Shown: positions 53,088 through 60,770, numbered from the stretch's first letter. The stretch: 64,000 nt of DNA from Bacteroidales bacterium (GCA_028282785.1 JANQHE010000023.1:1-64000), one strand, 5' to 3'. The notes: generated from the letters alone by a model not told the origin. Numbers and translations: made by a program.

Positions 53088-53780
53088 ATGAATAAGTATA
53101 AAAACATATATTTTGATTTAGACAGGACAATCTGGGATTTTGATAAAAATGCCATGGAGACTTTCAGAGATATTTTTGAAAAATATGAATTGGAAAATAT
53201 CTTTAAAGATTTTAATGATTTTTACAACACTTATGTAAAACATAATGATAATCTATGGGGATTATACAGAGAAGGAAAAATTGAAAAATCGGTTTTAAGT
53301 TACAAGCGGTTTTGGCTTACATTAAATGAATTTGGTGTTAATAATGAAGAACTGGCAAAAAAAATTGCCGAAGATTACATTAGCATTAGTCCTACGAAAA
53401 AGGAATTGTTCCCATATGCGCACGAAACTTTGGATTATTTGTGCAAAAAATATAACCTGTATGTAATTACCAATGGTTTTAACGAAGTACAATTCACCAA
53501 ACTAAAAAATAGTGATCTGGATAAATATTTCGAAAAAGTATTTACTTCGGAGAATGCAGGTGCCCAAAAGCCCAGTCCTGCTATTTTTGAACATGCCTTA
53601 AGTGAAGTAAACGCCAGTAAACAGGAAAGTGTAATGATCGGTGATGATCTAAAAGTTGATATTATGGGAGCCAAAGATTTTGGTTTGGACCAGATCTTTT
53701 TTAACCCGGAAGGGAAAGAACATACGGAAAAGATTACACATGAGATATGCTCATTGAAAGAGCTGCAGGAGATACTATAG
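53088..53780 (+). CDS. YjjG-family noncanonical pyrimidine nucleotidase
   Basis: The 230-residue cytoplasmic HAD phosphatase has YFDLDRTIWDF (motif I with the Asp nucleophile), VITNGFNEVQ (motif II), a Lys in QKPSPAIFEHAL and GDDLKVDIMGAKDFG (motif IV). This is the pattern of YjjG, a house-cleaning 5'-nucleotidase acting on odd pyrimidine nucleotides such as dUMP. It has its own promoter and a bidirectional terminator. No anomaly seen. Confidence 0.88.
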   Translation: MNKYKNIYFDLDRTIWDFDKNAMETFRDIFEKYELENIFKDFNDFYNTYVKHNDNLWGLYREGKIEKSVLSYKRFWLTLNEFGVNNEELAKKIAEDYISISPTKKELFPYAHETLDYLCKKYNLYVITNGFNEVQFTKLKNSDLDKYFEKVFTSENAGAQKPSPAIFEHALSEVNASKQESVMIGDDLKVDIMGAKDFGLDQIFFNPEGKEHTEKITHEICSLKELQEIL

Positions 53781-53836
53781 CTGTTAGTAGCTTGCTATCA
53801 GGTATTAACTTTTATATCGGAAAAAGATTTAATTAA

Positions 53837-53869
53837 AAAAAGCCATACTAGAATTAAGTATGACTTTTT
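53837..53869. terminator. bidirectional terminator between convergent genes
   Basis: AAAAAG-x-CATACT pairs with AGTATG-x-CTTTTT, with T-runs on both strands between the phosphatase gene and the small membrane protein gene. Confidence 0.7.
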
Positions 53870-53890
53870 CAAATTGCGTACAAATAAATA

Positions 53891-54271
53891 TTATTCCATT
53901 GAAGTCTGCAATTTTAATCTCATCATTCTTTCTAAAACGATCAATACCAAGATAATTTGTGTAATTTCGATGATCTCAAAAGTAAAAAAAGCTAACAACC
54001 TATCGTTGTGAAACTTTTCCCACCCCAGTCTTTTAATCATAATCAAAGGAGTAACTATACATTCTGTAATTAATATTGATAAAGCAATGTACAAATGCGT
54101 TTTATTCATAAAGTAGTAGCCAATTATCAAGAAAATAAAAGGTAGCAAACCAAAAATAAAAGACGATACACTTGCTCTGGGCAAGCATACCAAATTATAT
54201 TTATAATAAATTAAAAATAAGACAGGTGTAAGCAACACCAAAATTTCAAATACTAATACGATTTTTTTCAT
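53891..54271 (-). CDS. small four-helix membrane protein under probable ArsR control
   Basis: The 126-residue product is almost entirely membrane helices (residues about 4-22, 35-55, 60-80 and 95-117), with short loops. No family is recognised. It lies 71 bases downstream of the ArsR gene on the same strand. An operator-like inverted repeat at 54309-54324 in front of it matches the one in front of arsR, so it is probably a target of that regulator, possibly a transporter or resistance protein. Confidence 0.65.
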   Translation of the reverse strand: MKKIVLVFEILVLLTPVLFLIYYKYNLVCLPRASVSSFIFGLLPFIFLIIGYYFMNKTHLYIALSILITECIVTPLIMIKRLGWEKFHNDRLLAFFTFEIIEITQIILVLIVLERMMRLKLQTSME

Positions 54272-54308
54272 AATTGTTTTATTTAAATTAGTTATTACTT
54301 ATTTATTT

Positions 54309-54324
54309 ATTAGTTAACACTAAT
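54309..54324. promoter_or_regulatory. ArsR-type operator-like repeat in front of the membrane protein gene
   Basis: ATTAGT-TAAC-ACTAAT, 6-bp arms with a 4-bp centre. It shares the half-site TATTAGY with the repeat upstream of arsR (54644-54667), including the 4-bp spacing. Confidence 0.6.
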
Positions 54325-54342
54325 ATAGTAAGGTAAAAAATT

Positions 54343-54627
54343 TTACATAGAAAATTCGTCACCGGTTAATTCATAAATTGCTTTCTTAAATTCGTTCATC
54401 TTTTCTTTATTTAACTGATAATGTACTATGGATCCGTATCGATCGGATATAACCAAATTACAGTCCTTTAGTACTTTTAGGTGTTGTGAAACAGCAGATT
54501 GGCTAATATCTAATTTGCTGGTAATAGCATTTACGCATTGTTTTTTATCCCTGATCAATTTAATAATCAGAATCCTGGATTTAACCGACAGTGCTTTAAA
54601 TATTTCAACTATTTCATTTTCAGTCAT
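54343..54627 (-). CDS. ArsR/SmtB-family winged-helix regulator
   Basis: The product (94 residues from the second methionine) is a winged HTH of the ArsR type: FKALSVKSRILIIKLIRDKK, the recognition helix SQSAVSQHLKVLKDCNLV and the wing DRYGSIVHYQL. The ELCVCD-type metal site is absent, so the signal is probably not a classical metal. It likely represses itself through the inverted repeat at 54644-54667 and the membrane-protein gene downstream through 54309-54324. Confidence 0.88.
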   Translation of the reverse strand: MTENEIVEIFKALSVKSRILIIKLIRDKKQCVNAITSKLDISQSAVSQHLKVLKDCNLVISDRYGSIVHYQLNKEKMNEFKKAIYELTGDEFSM

Positions 54628-54643
54628 ACTAATTAGCATTCAC

Positions 54644-54667
54644 TTATATTAGCCGTTGCTAATATAA
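54644..54667. promoter_or_regulatory. ArsR-type operator upstream of arsR
   Basis: TTATATTAGC-CGTT-GCTAATATAA, perfect 10-bp arms with a 4-bp centre, located 17 bases before the chosen start codon. Confidence 0.65.
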
Positions 54668-54754
54668 TATCATATGATGAATCCTCCAAGGAAAAATGTA
54701 ATTATTATTATCTTTAAACCATAAATGAGAAATAATCCTAATTATTAACCTATT

Positions 54755-55849
54755 ATGAGAACAATAATAACGGAAAGAGTTATACACCGTGGTGAGAAAC
54801 GCGTAAAACTAATCTTTGATTTCGATGTTGAAATAATGAATATTTTAGATACATTAAGCAGTGTATCATGGAGCAATAGTATGAGTTGTTGGCACTGTAA
54901 TTATGTACCTGGATATTTTGAAATTCTACAACGAAAATTTAAAGGAACTGCGCAGATTATTGACCGAAGTAATTGTACGCACCGAAATTCTGCACATGGC
55001 TTAAATAAATGCCATTTAAAGGCATTAGACAAATTTGAAATTTATTTAAAAAACAGGCGTTATAGCCAAAGTACCATAGTTAGTTATAAAAAGCGAATCG
55101 GAGAATTCTTCGAATTTTATCATGACAAAGAAATTGATTTAATAACTAACGAAGATGTTCAGTATTTTAATTATGAAAAAATGATTAAACCGAGAGCATC
55201 GCATAGCAAGCAAAATATGTTCATAACCTCGCTTAAATTGTTTTTAAATACAATTTCTGAAAGTAAAATTGATATTGATAAGATTGAGCGGGCTAAAATT
55301 TCACGTAAGCTGCCTGAAGTGTTTTCAAAAACTGAGGTAGAAAAAATTCTAAATGCTACACAAAACTTGAAACACAAAACCTTATTGCTTATTACTTACG
55401 GATGTGGTTTACGACGCAGTGAAATAGGAAAATTAAGAATCGGTGATGTTAATTCGGAACGAAAACTTTTATTAATCAGAAATGCAAAAGGCAGGAAAGA
55501 CCGCTTTGTTCCATTATCTGAAAAACTTATTGAATCATTGCGGAATTATTATAAAATATATAAACCAAAAAAATATTTGTTCGAAACCCAACCTTCTGTA
55601 TCTTATCCGGGTGATACAGCCTATAAAGTTTTTAAACGAGCGTTGGAAAAGTCAAATATAAAAAAGGATGTTGGTATTCACTGCTTAAGGCATAGTTATG
55701 CAACTCATTTGTTAGAAAGTGGAACAGATTTACGTTATATTCAGAATATCTTAGGTCATAAAAGCACGAAAACAACTGAAATATACACACACGTTAGCAG
55801 TCAAAATTTAGGTAATATAAATAGTCCCGCAGATGATTTGGATATATAA
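54755..55849 (+). CDS. tyrosine recombinase of the cassette array (Xer-like, lacks the IntI insertion)
   Basis: The 364-residue protein carries the complete catalytic set: R220 (GCGLRRSE), K245 (NAKGRKDR), H309 and R312 (IHCLRHSYATHLL), H335 (ILGHKSTKT), Y344 (IYTHV). The region between K245 and H309 (64 residues) is near XerD's 72 and far below the 106 of IntI1, so the extra IntI helix is absent. Residues 1-80 form the extension seen in Bacteroidota recombinases (a FDFDVEIM / VSWSNSMSCWHC type segment), and a SAM-like core-binding domain spans about 85-175. It is followed in the same direction by attC-like cassettes, unlike the divergent order in classical integrons. Confidence 0.9.
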   Translation: MRTIITERVIHRGEKRVKLIFDFDVEIMNILDTLSSVSWSNSMSCWHCNYVPGYFEILQRKFKGTAQIIDRSNCTHRNSAHGLNKCHLKALDKFEIYLKNRRYSQSTIVSYKKRIGEFFEFYHDKEIDLITNEDVQYFNYEKMIKPRASHSKQNMFITSLKLFLNTISESKIDIDKIERAKISRKLPEVFSKTEVEKILNATQNLKHKTLLLITYGCGLRRSEIGKLRIGDVNSERKLLLIRNAKGRKDRFVPLSEKLIESLRNYYKIYKPKKYLFETQPSVSYPGDTAYKVFKRALEKSNIKKDVGIHCLRHSYATHLLESGTDLRYIQNILGHKSTKTTEIYTHVSSQNLGNINSPADDLDI

Positions 55850-55870
55850 ATATTATATTACATTTATATA

Positions 55871-55945
55871 TTGGAAATATAAATCAGCATTTGTCTTGAT
55901 AATCATCCATATTTGGAAATTATCAGGACAATTTGTCCTGATAAA
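55871..55945. repeat. imperfect direct repeat with 23-nt palindrome after the recombinase gene
   Basis: TTGGAAAT-x-ATCAG blocks starting at 55871 and 55914 each run into TTGTCYTGATAA. The second copy contains a palindrome at 55921-55943 (TATCAGGACAA-T-TTGTCCTGATA). Possible recombinase binding sites or a hairpin at the transcript end. Confidence 0.5.
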
Positions 55946-56090
55946 AACAAGTTAATAATAATATAAGCACCAGTTTTCTCTTTTCCATCCAGCGCAAGAC
56001 TTTTCAGTTTAAATTTAGGTATTGGCTCGTGCTTCTTTTGTAATTAGTTCTTTTTTAAGACAATAGTACTATCGTTGCAGCAAGCCCAAA

Positions 56091-56151
56091 TAACTTCGTT
56101 TAGTAGTCAAGAGCTTTGTTTACAAAGGGTCTGGAATGATAAACGAAGTTA
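56091..56151. repeat. 61-nt inverted-repeat structure, candidate attI or degenerate attC
   Basis: TAACTTCGTTTA (56091-56102) and TAAACGAAGTTA (56140-56151) are perfect 12-bp arms. Between them CTTTG-TTTA-CAAAG forms an inner stem. The outer arms begin TAAC and end GTTA, like the core boxes of the array sites. Confidence 0.5.
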
Positions 56152-56325
56152 GTGTTTTATGGTCTAAGAATCAAGTCTCTGGCTATTGCTCTTTCGAGTG
56201 GGCCGATGATTTTGTACTGAAAAGTTATTTTAAGCCATTATTATTAACTATTCGTGCTATTTATCAGGCTACTACCCTGTTTTTTCAAAAGAAGCATAGA
56301 AAGGCTAGTAAATTATTAACTGACA

Positions 56326-56377
56326 GAAATTATTACTAACCATACCTCACCTTCAGGTCATAGTTAATAATAATTTC
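56326..56377. repeat. 52-nt hairpin with TAAC/GTTA boxes
   Basis: Arms 56326-56340 and 56363-56377 match at 14 of 15 positions. The stem continues inward through ACCT/AGGT with one unpaired base. The boxes ACTAAC and GTTAAT face each other as in a minimal attC. Confidence 0.5.
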
Positions 56378-56452
56378 TTAAAATTCTTGCTGATGGTCTT
56401 TTGGAATGAATGTCTTAGCTTTAATCCAGGATATTACCGCTGCTTATACAAT

Positions 56453-56580
56453 TACTAACATCGTTTCACAAAGCATTCGGGCTTTGCCAATTGATAGAAT
56501 ATTGCTACTTTTAGGTTTCGGTTATCAAGTTAAAAGCGGAGGTTCGATACCGAACGCTTTGTAAACGAGAACCGTTACAC
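56453..56580. repeat. attC-like recombination site A
   Basis: Left core TACTAAC, right core GTTACAC. The left stem strand, TAAC-AT-CGTTTcACAAAGC, pairs with the complement of the right strand, TAAC-GGTTCT-CGTTTACAAAGC. There is one unpaired C (lower case), and the spacers are 2 nt and 6 nt. Size 128 bp. Confidence 0.75.
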
Positions 56581-56604
56581 ACAATATAAAAAATTGGGAA
56601 ATCC

Positions 56605-56636
56605 TTTGCTTTGGTCAAAATAATGTATTAACTTTG
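56605..56636 (+). promoter_or_regulatory. own promoter of the mazEF cassette
   Basis: TTTG (56605-56608), 20-bp spacer, TAACTTTG (56629-56636): a full Bacteroidota promoter inside the cassette, 24 bases before the mazE start. Confidence 0.65.
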
Positions 56637-56660
56637 TAATTACAATTAAAAGTTAATGTT

Positions 56661-56906
56661 ATGGATATTTCAATTGTTCCAATAGGTAATTCAAAAGGTA
56701 TTAGACTGAGCAAAACACTGCTTGAAAAGTATAACATCAAGGACAAGGTCGAGCTTATTCTTGAGAAAGGTTATATCATTTTGAAACCAAAAGCAGAACC
56801 AAGAAAAGGTTGGGAAAAGGCTTTCAAGAAAATGCATGAGAGCGGTGATGACAAGCCATTAATGAATGACGTATTTGAAGAAGAAAATTTTGAAGAATGG
56901 CAGTAA
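56661..56906 (+). CDS. mazE: MazE-type antitoxin (AbrB-like)
   Basis: The 81-residue antitoxin has an N-terminal swapped-hairpin AbrB/MazE DNA-binding domain (ISIVPIGNSKGIRLSKTLLE, then VELILEKGYIILKPK) and an acidic C-terminal tail (DDKPLMNDVFEEENFEEW) that blocks the toxin. It overlaps mazF by ten bases. With mazF it fills the first clear cassette of the array (56575-57364) and has its own promoter, as toxin-antitoxin cassettes in integrons usually do. It would bind its own promoter with the toxin. Confidence 0.9.
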   Translation: MDISIVPIGNSKGIRLSKTLLEKYNIKDKVELILEKGYIILKPKAEPRKGWEKAFKKMHESGDDKPLMNDVFEEENFEEWQ

Positions 56907-57220
56907 ATCAGTATGAAATCGTATTAGTTAATCTTGATCCGACAATTGGGAGTGAGATTAAAAAGACCCGTCCTTGTGTGATAATTTCTCCCAACGAGAT
57001 GAATAAGTATTTGAATACTGTTGTTATTGCTCCAATGACAAGTAAATCTAAGAAATATCCAACGAGAATTCCTGTGAAACATGACAATAAGAAAGGTTGG
57101 ATTGTTCTTGACCAAATTAGAACAATTGACAAGCAAAGAATCATAAAGACATTGGATACTTTGACTGAAAAAGAGATTGTGCAAGTTAAGTTGATACTTA
57201 AGGAAACATTTGTAGACTAA
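56897..57220 (+). CDS. mazF: MazF-type mRNA interferase toxin
   Basis: The 107-residue ribonuclease toxin has the family blocks YEIVLVNLDPTIGSEIKKTR, PCVIISPNEMNK, VVIAPMTSKSKKYPTRI and the late WIVLDQIRTIDKQRI. It cuts single-stranded mRNA at short motifs when the antitoxin is degraded. The start overlaps mazE by ten bases, so translation is coupled. In a cassette array such a pair can stabilise the array against loss of neighbouring cassettes; that role is inferred from integron biology. Confidence 0.92.
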   Translation: MAVNQYEIVLVNLDPTIGSEIKKTRPCVIISPNEMNKYLNTVVIAPMTSKSKKYPTRIPVKHDNKKGWIVLDQIRTIDKQRIIKTLDTLTEKEIVQVKLILKETFVD

Positions 57221-57233
57221 TTTTTTATACAGT

Positions 57234-57370
57234 GTGTAACATTGCTTCACCAGTAATTTGGGTTTTCTTGGCGGTCTGACTAAGTTTTGCTATCTTCGAT
57301 TTCAATTATACGGTCTGACAGCAAAAGTGCTGTAGCTCCCAAACATACTGGTAAGCAAGGACCGTTATAA
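57234..57370. repeat. attC-like recombination site B
   Basis: Left core GTGTAAC, right core GTTATAA. Left stem TAAC-AT-TGCTTcACCAGTA and complement of the right, TAAC-GGTCCT-TGCTTACCAGTA: the same spacers and unpaired C as the other sites. The left core complements the start of its own cassette (GTTACACAC at 56574). Size 137 bp. Confidence 0.8.
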
Positions 57371-57392
57371 CGCCATTTTTTAAATCGCAAGC

Positions 57393-58175
57393 ATGACAGA
57401 GCAAATAATCAGAGAAATAAAGAATTTAGAGAAAGAATTAGAAATAACAATCCTATACGCGGTTGAATCAGGTAGCAGAGCTTGGGGATTTGCTTCTACG
57501 GATAGTGACTGGGATGTGCGCTTTATTTACATTCACAAGAAAGATTGGTATTTATCAATTGATAATTACAAGGACAGTTATGACAAAATATTGCCAAATG
57601 ACATTGATTTGAGTGGTTGGGAACTTAGAAAAACCTTGAAGCTTTTTCGAAAATCAAATCCACCACTAATGGAATGGTTGAGAAGTCCTATCGTATATTA
57701 TAAAAGCTTTTCAATGATAGACAAGTTGAGAGAATTGTCTTCTGAATATTTTAATTCAAAATCATGCATGTATCACTACTTGCATATGGCTCAGGGAAAT
57801 TACAGAGAGTATTTAAAGTCTGACACAGTGAGAATAAAAAAGTATTTTTATGTTCTGAGACCAATCTTAGCTTGTATGTGGATAGAGAATACAAATACTA
57901 TGGCTCCAATGGAATTTCAAGAGCTTGTTGACACTCAAGTGAAAGATAATACTTTAAGACAGGAAATGGAAAAGCTTTTAAAGCGCAAAATGTCGGGAGA
58001 AGAACTTGACAAAGAACCGCGTATTCCTGTTATCAATGAATTTTTTGAAAAGAAACTGGAGTATTATGAAGACTATTTATCTAATTATGATACTTCGCTT
58101 CAACCTGACACAGAAAAGCTTGATAGATTATTTAGAGAAACATTGGAAGAAACTAATTTAAAAAACGGCGTATAA
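57393..58175 (+). CDS. RlaP-like nucleotidyltransferase
   Basis: The 260-residue protein is a polymerase-beta-type nucleotidyltransferase of the COG3541/RlaP group: SGSRAWGFASTDSDWDVRF holds the G-S and the D-x-D metal ligands, followed by DLSGWELRKTLKLFRKSNPP and LMEWLRSPIVY. RlaP proteins are linked to RNA repair; the substrate here is unknown. It starts 28 bases after the cassette boundary, leaving no room for a promoter. The stop codon TAA (58173-58175) lies inside the left core box of attC-like site C, a trait seen in compact integron cassettes. Confidence 0.85.
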   Translation: MTEQIIREIKNLEKELEITILYAVESGSRAWGFASTDSDWDVRFIYIHKKDWYLSIDNYKDSYDKILPNDIDLSGWELRKTLKLFRKSNPPLMEWLRSPIVYYKSFSMIDKLRELSSEYFNSKSCMYHYLHMAQGNYREYLKSDTVRIKKYFYVLRPILACMWIENTNTMAPMEFQELVDTQVKDNTLRQEMEKLLKRKMSGEELDKEPRIPVINEFFEKKLEYYEDYLSNYDTSLQPDTEKLDRLFRETLEETNLKNGV

Positions 58176-58306
58176 CATTGGGTCAAACTACATGCGGGGG
58201 TTTGGCAGCTTGCTGACTAAATATTATCTTAGTAAACATTAATAACGGGGGACTGATAAGTAAGGCGGGGGAAACCCGCACGTAGCTTACCCAAAGACCG
58301 TTATAA
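58170..58306. repeat. attC-like recombination site C
   Basis: Left core GTATAAC, right core GTTATAA. Left stem TAAC-AT-TGGGTcAAACTACATGCGGG pairs with the complement of the right strand, TAAC-GGTCTT-TGGGTAAGCTACGTGCGGG. An unpaired C is again five bases into the stem. The left flank GGCGT complements the start of cassette 2 (GTTATAACGCC). Size 137 bp. Confidence 0.85.
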
Positions 58307-58333
58307 GGCATTAAATTTTTGAAAACAAGAAAC

Positions 58334-58858
58334 ATGAAGCGTTGCATTGAAATTCTATTCGTTTTGACTCTCTTTTCTCAAATCGTTCAAGGTCAATCAA
58401 AATCTGATAATGTATTGAAAACTGTTGAAACAATTCACGCGTTTAGTTCTCCAACTGAAATGGATACTTTTATGTTAACATTGAAAGGTAACTCAATTGT
58501 TGATGGAGAGATATGCTTTGAGATAATTAATTACAAAGGTTTAAAAATATATTCTGAAACATTTAAATCTACAAAGTTAATTGGATATGGTTTATTAGAA
58601 TTTGAAAATCCTACAGAAAAAGATAAAGTTGAATTTATTAAAAAACGCATGAATGAGTTCTTTGCAGAAAGTAATTTTTTACAACCAGCAATTCCTAAAA
58701 CTGAAGAGTTTGATGAAGACTATTACGAGAAAGAAACTTTCTATAAAATTCAAAATAATTTTAATTCAATAGGGTTTTCCTATGTGATAGGTGAAGAAGA
58801 TATTAGACAAATTACTATCGTTGATAATAAGGTCATAATTTATTGGAATTGTTGTTAA
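58334..58858 (+). CDS. hypothetical exported protein, cassette 3 gene 1
   Basis: The product (174 residues from the ATG at 58334) starts with a signal peptide (MKRCIEILFVLTLFSQIVQG) followed by QSKSDN. The mature part has short beta strands and a Glu/Lys-rich middle (FENPTEKDKVEFIKKRMNEF) and ends in IYWNCC. No family is recognised. An in-frame TTG at 58319 exists but would precede the signal peptide. The gene begins 33 bases after the cassette boundary without a promoter and shares the cassette with a second exported protein. Confidence 0.65.
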   Translation: MKRCIEILFVLTLFSQIVQGQSKSDNVLKTVETIHAFSSPTEMDTFMLTLKGNSIVDGEICFEIINYKGLKIYSETFKSTKLIGYGLLEFENPTEKDKVEFIKKRMNEFFAESNFLQPAIPKTEEFDEDYYEKETFYKIQNNFNSIGFSYVIGEEDIRQITIVDNKVIIYWNCC

Positions 58859-58873
58859 CTGAAACATATAACT

Positions 58874-59317
58874 ATGAGAAATTATTTATTCATTTTACTA
58901 TTTGCTTTTCCTGTTTTATCTTTTGGACAGGTAGAAAAGTTAAGTTTAATTGAAACTAATAAAGACAATTATCGGTGGATAACTTTCCTTTCTCAAGGAG
59001 ACATAGATTGGTTGGATGAGCCAATTAATGAAGTGGAAGGAATTGCATTTAGGTTTATTGTTACTACTTCTGACATTTATAATCAAATGTATATTGAAAA
59101 AGTAACTTTTGGAATGGAAGGCTGTTGTAAAAAAATTAGTTCGAAAAGAGAGCTGCCAATTGACAATGTTTTCAAATTATTCGGCTTGAAAGGTGAAAGA
59201 GCAGGTGTTGAATTTGGTGAATGGAAAAGTCCAACTTCATTCGAATTCAAAATCTATGACAATAAGTTTCTTGTAGAAGACACTCACAAGGACAAAGTGT
59301 TAATTAGTAAAATTTAA
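58874..59317 (+). CDS. hypothetical exported protein, cassette 3 gene 2
   Basis: The 147-residue product has a signal peptide (MRNYLFILLFAFPVLSFGQ) and a small beta-rich mature part with one Cys pair (MEGCCKKIS). No family is recognised. It follows gene 1 by 15 bases and ends five bases before the left core of attC-like site D, so both genes are packed tightly in one cassette (58301-59484). The pair may act together in the envelope. Confidence 0.65.
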   Translation: MRNYLFILLFAFPVLSFGQVEKLSLIETNKDNYRWITFLSQGDIDWLDEPINEVEGIAFRFIVTTSDIYNQMYIEKVTFGMEGCCKKISSKRELPIDNVFKLFGLKGERAGVEFGEWKSPTSFEFKIYDNKFLVEDTHKDKVLISKI

Positions 59318-59321
59318 CGCC

Positions 59322-59490
59322 TTATAACACGCGTTCAAATTCCATGCGGGGTTTTGTGGTTAGCTGACTAAGTTTTATCTTAGTGTGGTCGTTCAACGGT
59401 GGACAATAAAACAAGGCGGAACTAAGCGCAGCGACCTCATGAGCCGCAGGCGATTAAACCCGCACGAAACTTAACGCGGGACCGTTATAA
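59322..59490. repeat. attC-like recombination site D
   Basis: Left core TTATAAC, right core GTTATAA. Left stem TAAC-AC-GCGTTcAAATTCCATGCGGG and complement of the right, TAAC-GGTCCC-GCGTTAAGTTTCGTGCGGG. The L-box reads GTTcAA, the closest to classical attC sites. It is the largest site at 169 bp because of a longer central part. Confidence 0.85.
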
Positions 59491-59505
59491 GCCATATATG
59501 TGCAT

Positions 59506-60507
59506 ATGTTTGACATTGAATACATTGGTAAAGACAATCAAGGAATTGACATTGCAAAAGTTTCTGTTCAATTAGCTAAGCAATACGTTGAAATGTCTTA
59601 CCAGTTTGATAATGTATACAAGAATGAAACTTTTCTACTTCTGAGAGATAATAGAAAGGAACTTACAAAAAAACAAGATAGAATTTGCAGATTCTGTGGG
59701 AATAGAATTCCAAATGTAAAATTTAATAAGGAAGCACATTTTATACCTCAATATTTTGGTAACAAGCATTTTTTATCTGACTTTGAATGTGATACTTGTA
59801 ATCATATTTTTAGTGTCTATGAGAATGATTTTGCTAACTTTTTGGGTTTAAAACGTAGTTTTGCTCCCAAGACAGGTAAAAAAGGAATTCCAACATATAA
59901 AACTCCAGACCAAAAGTTTGTTATTAGAGCAGATGAAAATGATGGTATTAGATTTGAAACAGAGTTAGATGATATAGGATATTTTATTCAGGACAGAACT
60001 AAAAAAGAGATAAATATTAAGCATATAAAATATCCATATGTTCCTATAAATGTATTTAAATGTTTACTGAAAGTTGCAGTTTCATTGATTGATAAGGAAG
60101 AACTCTCCAAATATAATGAAACTATAGAGTTTCTTATGAATGATAGCTTAAAAGAACCTAAAAGTCCATTAATTGCTATTCATCAGTTTTTTATTCCAGG
60201 TCCACCAGTAAAGACTCCTTTACTATTTCTATATAGAAAACGGGAAAGTGTATCAAATCATTTAATTCCTGAAAGAACTATGATTATTACATTTCATAAT
60301 TATACTTATCAATTGTTTATTCCATTTGATAAGACTGAGAATAAGTTGAATGACACAAAAGGTAAAATAAAGGCATTCATCATGCCTCCATTGGTAAGTC
60401 AAAACTGGATTGATAAGTATGGAAATCCTGTTTCAAGCTTGAAAAACCTTAGAGATATAAAAACTGTAAAAAGTGATGAAGAGAAAATCAAGTTTAAATA
60501 TGAATAA
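59506..60507 (+). CDS. HNH-endonuclease-like protein, cassette 4
   Basis: The product (333 residues from the ATG at 59506) has a zinc/HNH-like module at about 55-110: CRFCGN, then AHFIPQYFGNKHFLSDFECD and CDTCNHIFSVYEND. The order C-x2-C, H/P block, C-x2-C, N fits HNH nucleases that sit in mobile and defence islands. The C-terminal ~200 residues are not recognised. GTG at 59500 is an alternative start. The start is 21 bases after the cassette boundary, so it needs an outside promoter. Nuclease activity is an inference. Confidence 0.7.
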   Translation: MFDIEYIGKDNQGIDIAKVSVQLAKQYVEMSYQFDNVYKNETFLLLRDNRKELTKKQDRICRFCGNRIPNVKFNKEAHFIPQYFGNKHFLSDFECDTCNHIFSVYENDFANFLGLKRSFAPKTGKKGIPTYKTPDQKFVIRADENDGIRFETELDDIGYFIQDRTKKEINIKHIKYPYVPINVFKCLLKVAVSLIDKEELSKYNETIEFLMNDSLKEPKSPLIAIHQFFIPGPPVKTPLLFLYRKRESVSNHLIPERTMIITFHNYTYQLFIPFDKTENKLNDTKGKIKAFIMPPLVSQNWIDKYGNPVSSLKNLRDIKTVKSDEEKIKFKYE

Positions 60508-60515
60508 TATACGGC

Positions 60516-60653
60516 TTATAACATTGGGTCATAAAGCATGCGGGTGTTTGGTGGTGTGCTGACTAAATATTATCTTAGTTCAGGTTTTCAACGGAGGACT
60601 GATAAGCAAGGCGGGAAACTCCCGCACAGCTTCATACCCAAGGACCGTTATAG
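60516..60653. repeat. attC-like recombination site E
   Basis: Left core TTATAAC, right core GTTATAG. Left stem TAAC-AT-TGGGTcATAAAGCATGCGGG and complement of the right, TAAC-GGTCCT-TGGGTATGAAGCTGTGCGGG. The left flank GGC complements the start of cassette 4 (GTTATAAGCC). Size 138 bp. Confidence 0.85.
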
Positions 60654-60680
60654 GGCATTTTATAACGCAACAATTTTGTT

Positions 60681-60711
60681 TTTGTAATATTATGACTTAA
60701 TATTATATTTG
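60681..60711 (+). promoter_or_regulatory. own promoter of the lipoprotein cassette
   Basis: TTTG (60681-60684), 19-bp spacer, TATATTTG (60704-60711): a textbook Bacteroidota promoter within cassette 5, 60 bases upstream of the start codon. Confidence 0.75.
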
Positions 60712-60770
60712 ATTCAATTTTTTAACATGATTAATGTGTAGTTTAATAACTTGAAAATAAAAATATTGAT

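Larger units (their letters stand above)
55850..56452. other. region between recombinase and first complete attC-like site
   Basis: About 600 bases without a convincing gene. A 67-codon open frame (56136-56339) crosses two of the inverted repeats and has no recognisable motif. The stretch holds three separate inverted-repeat structures, listed individually, and may contain the primary insertion site or a decayed first cassette ending in the site at 56453. Confidence 0.5.

Noticed and set aside
54755-55849. Calling the recombinase IntI
   Set aside because: The C-terminal THV...SP.DDL segment resembles IntI, but the spacing between catalytic Lys and His shows the IntI insertion is missing.
56136-56339. 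67-codon open frame between recombinase and first site
   Set aside because: It crosses two inverted-repeat structures, has no motif and no promoter box, and starts within the arm of one palindrome.
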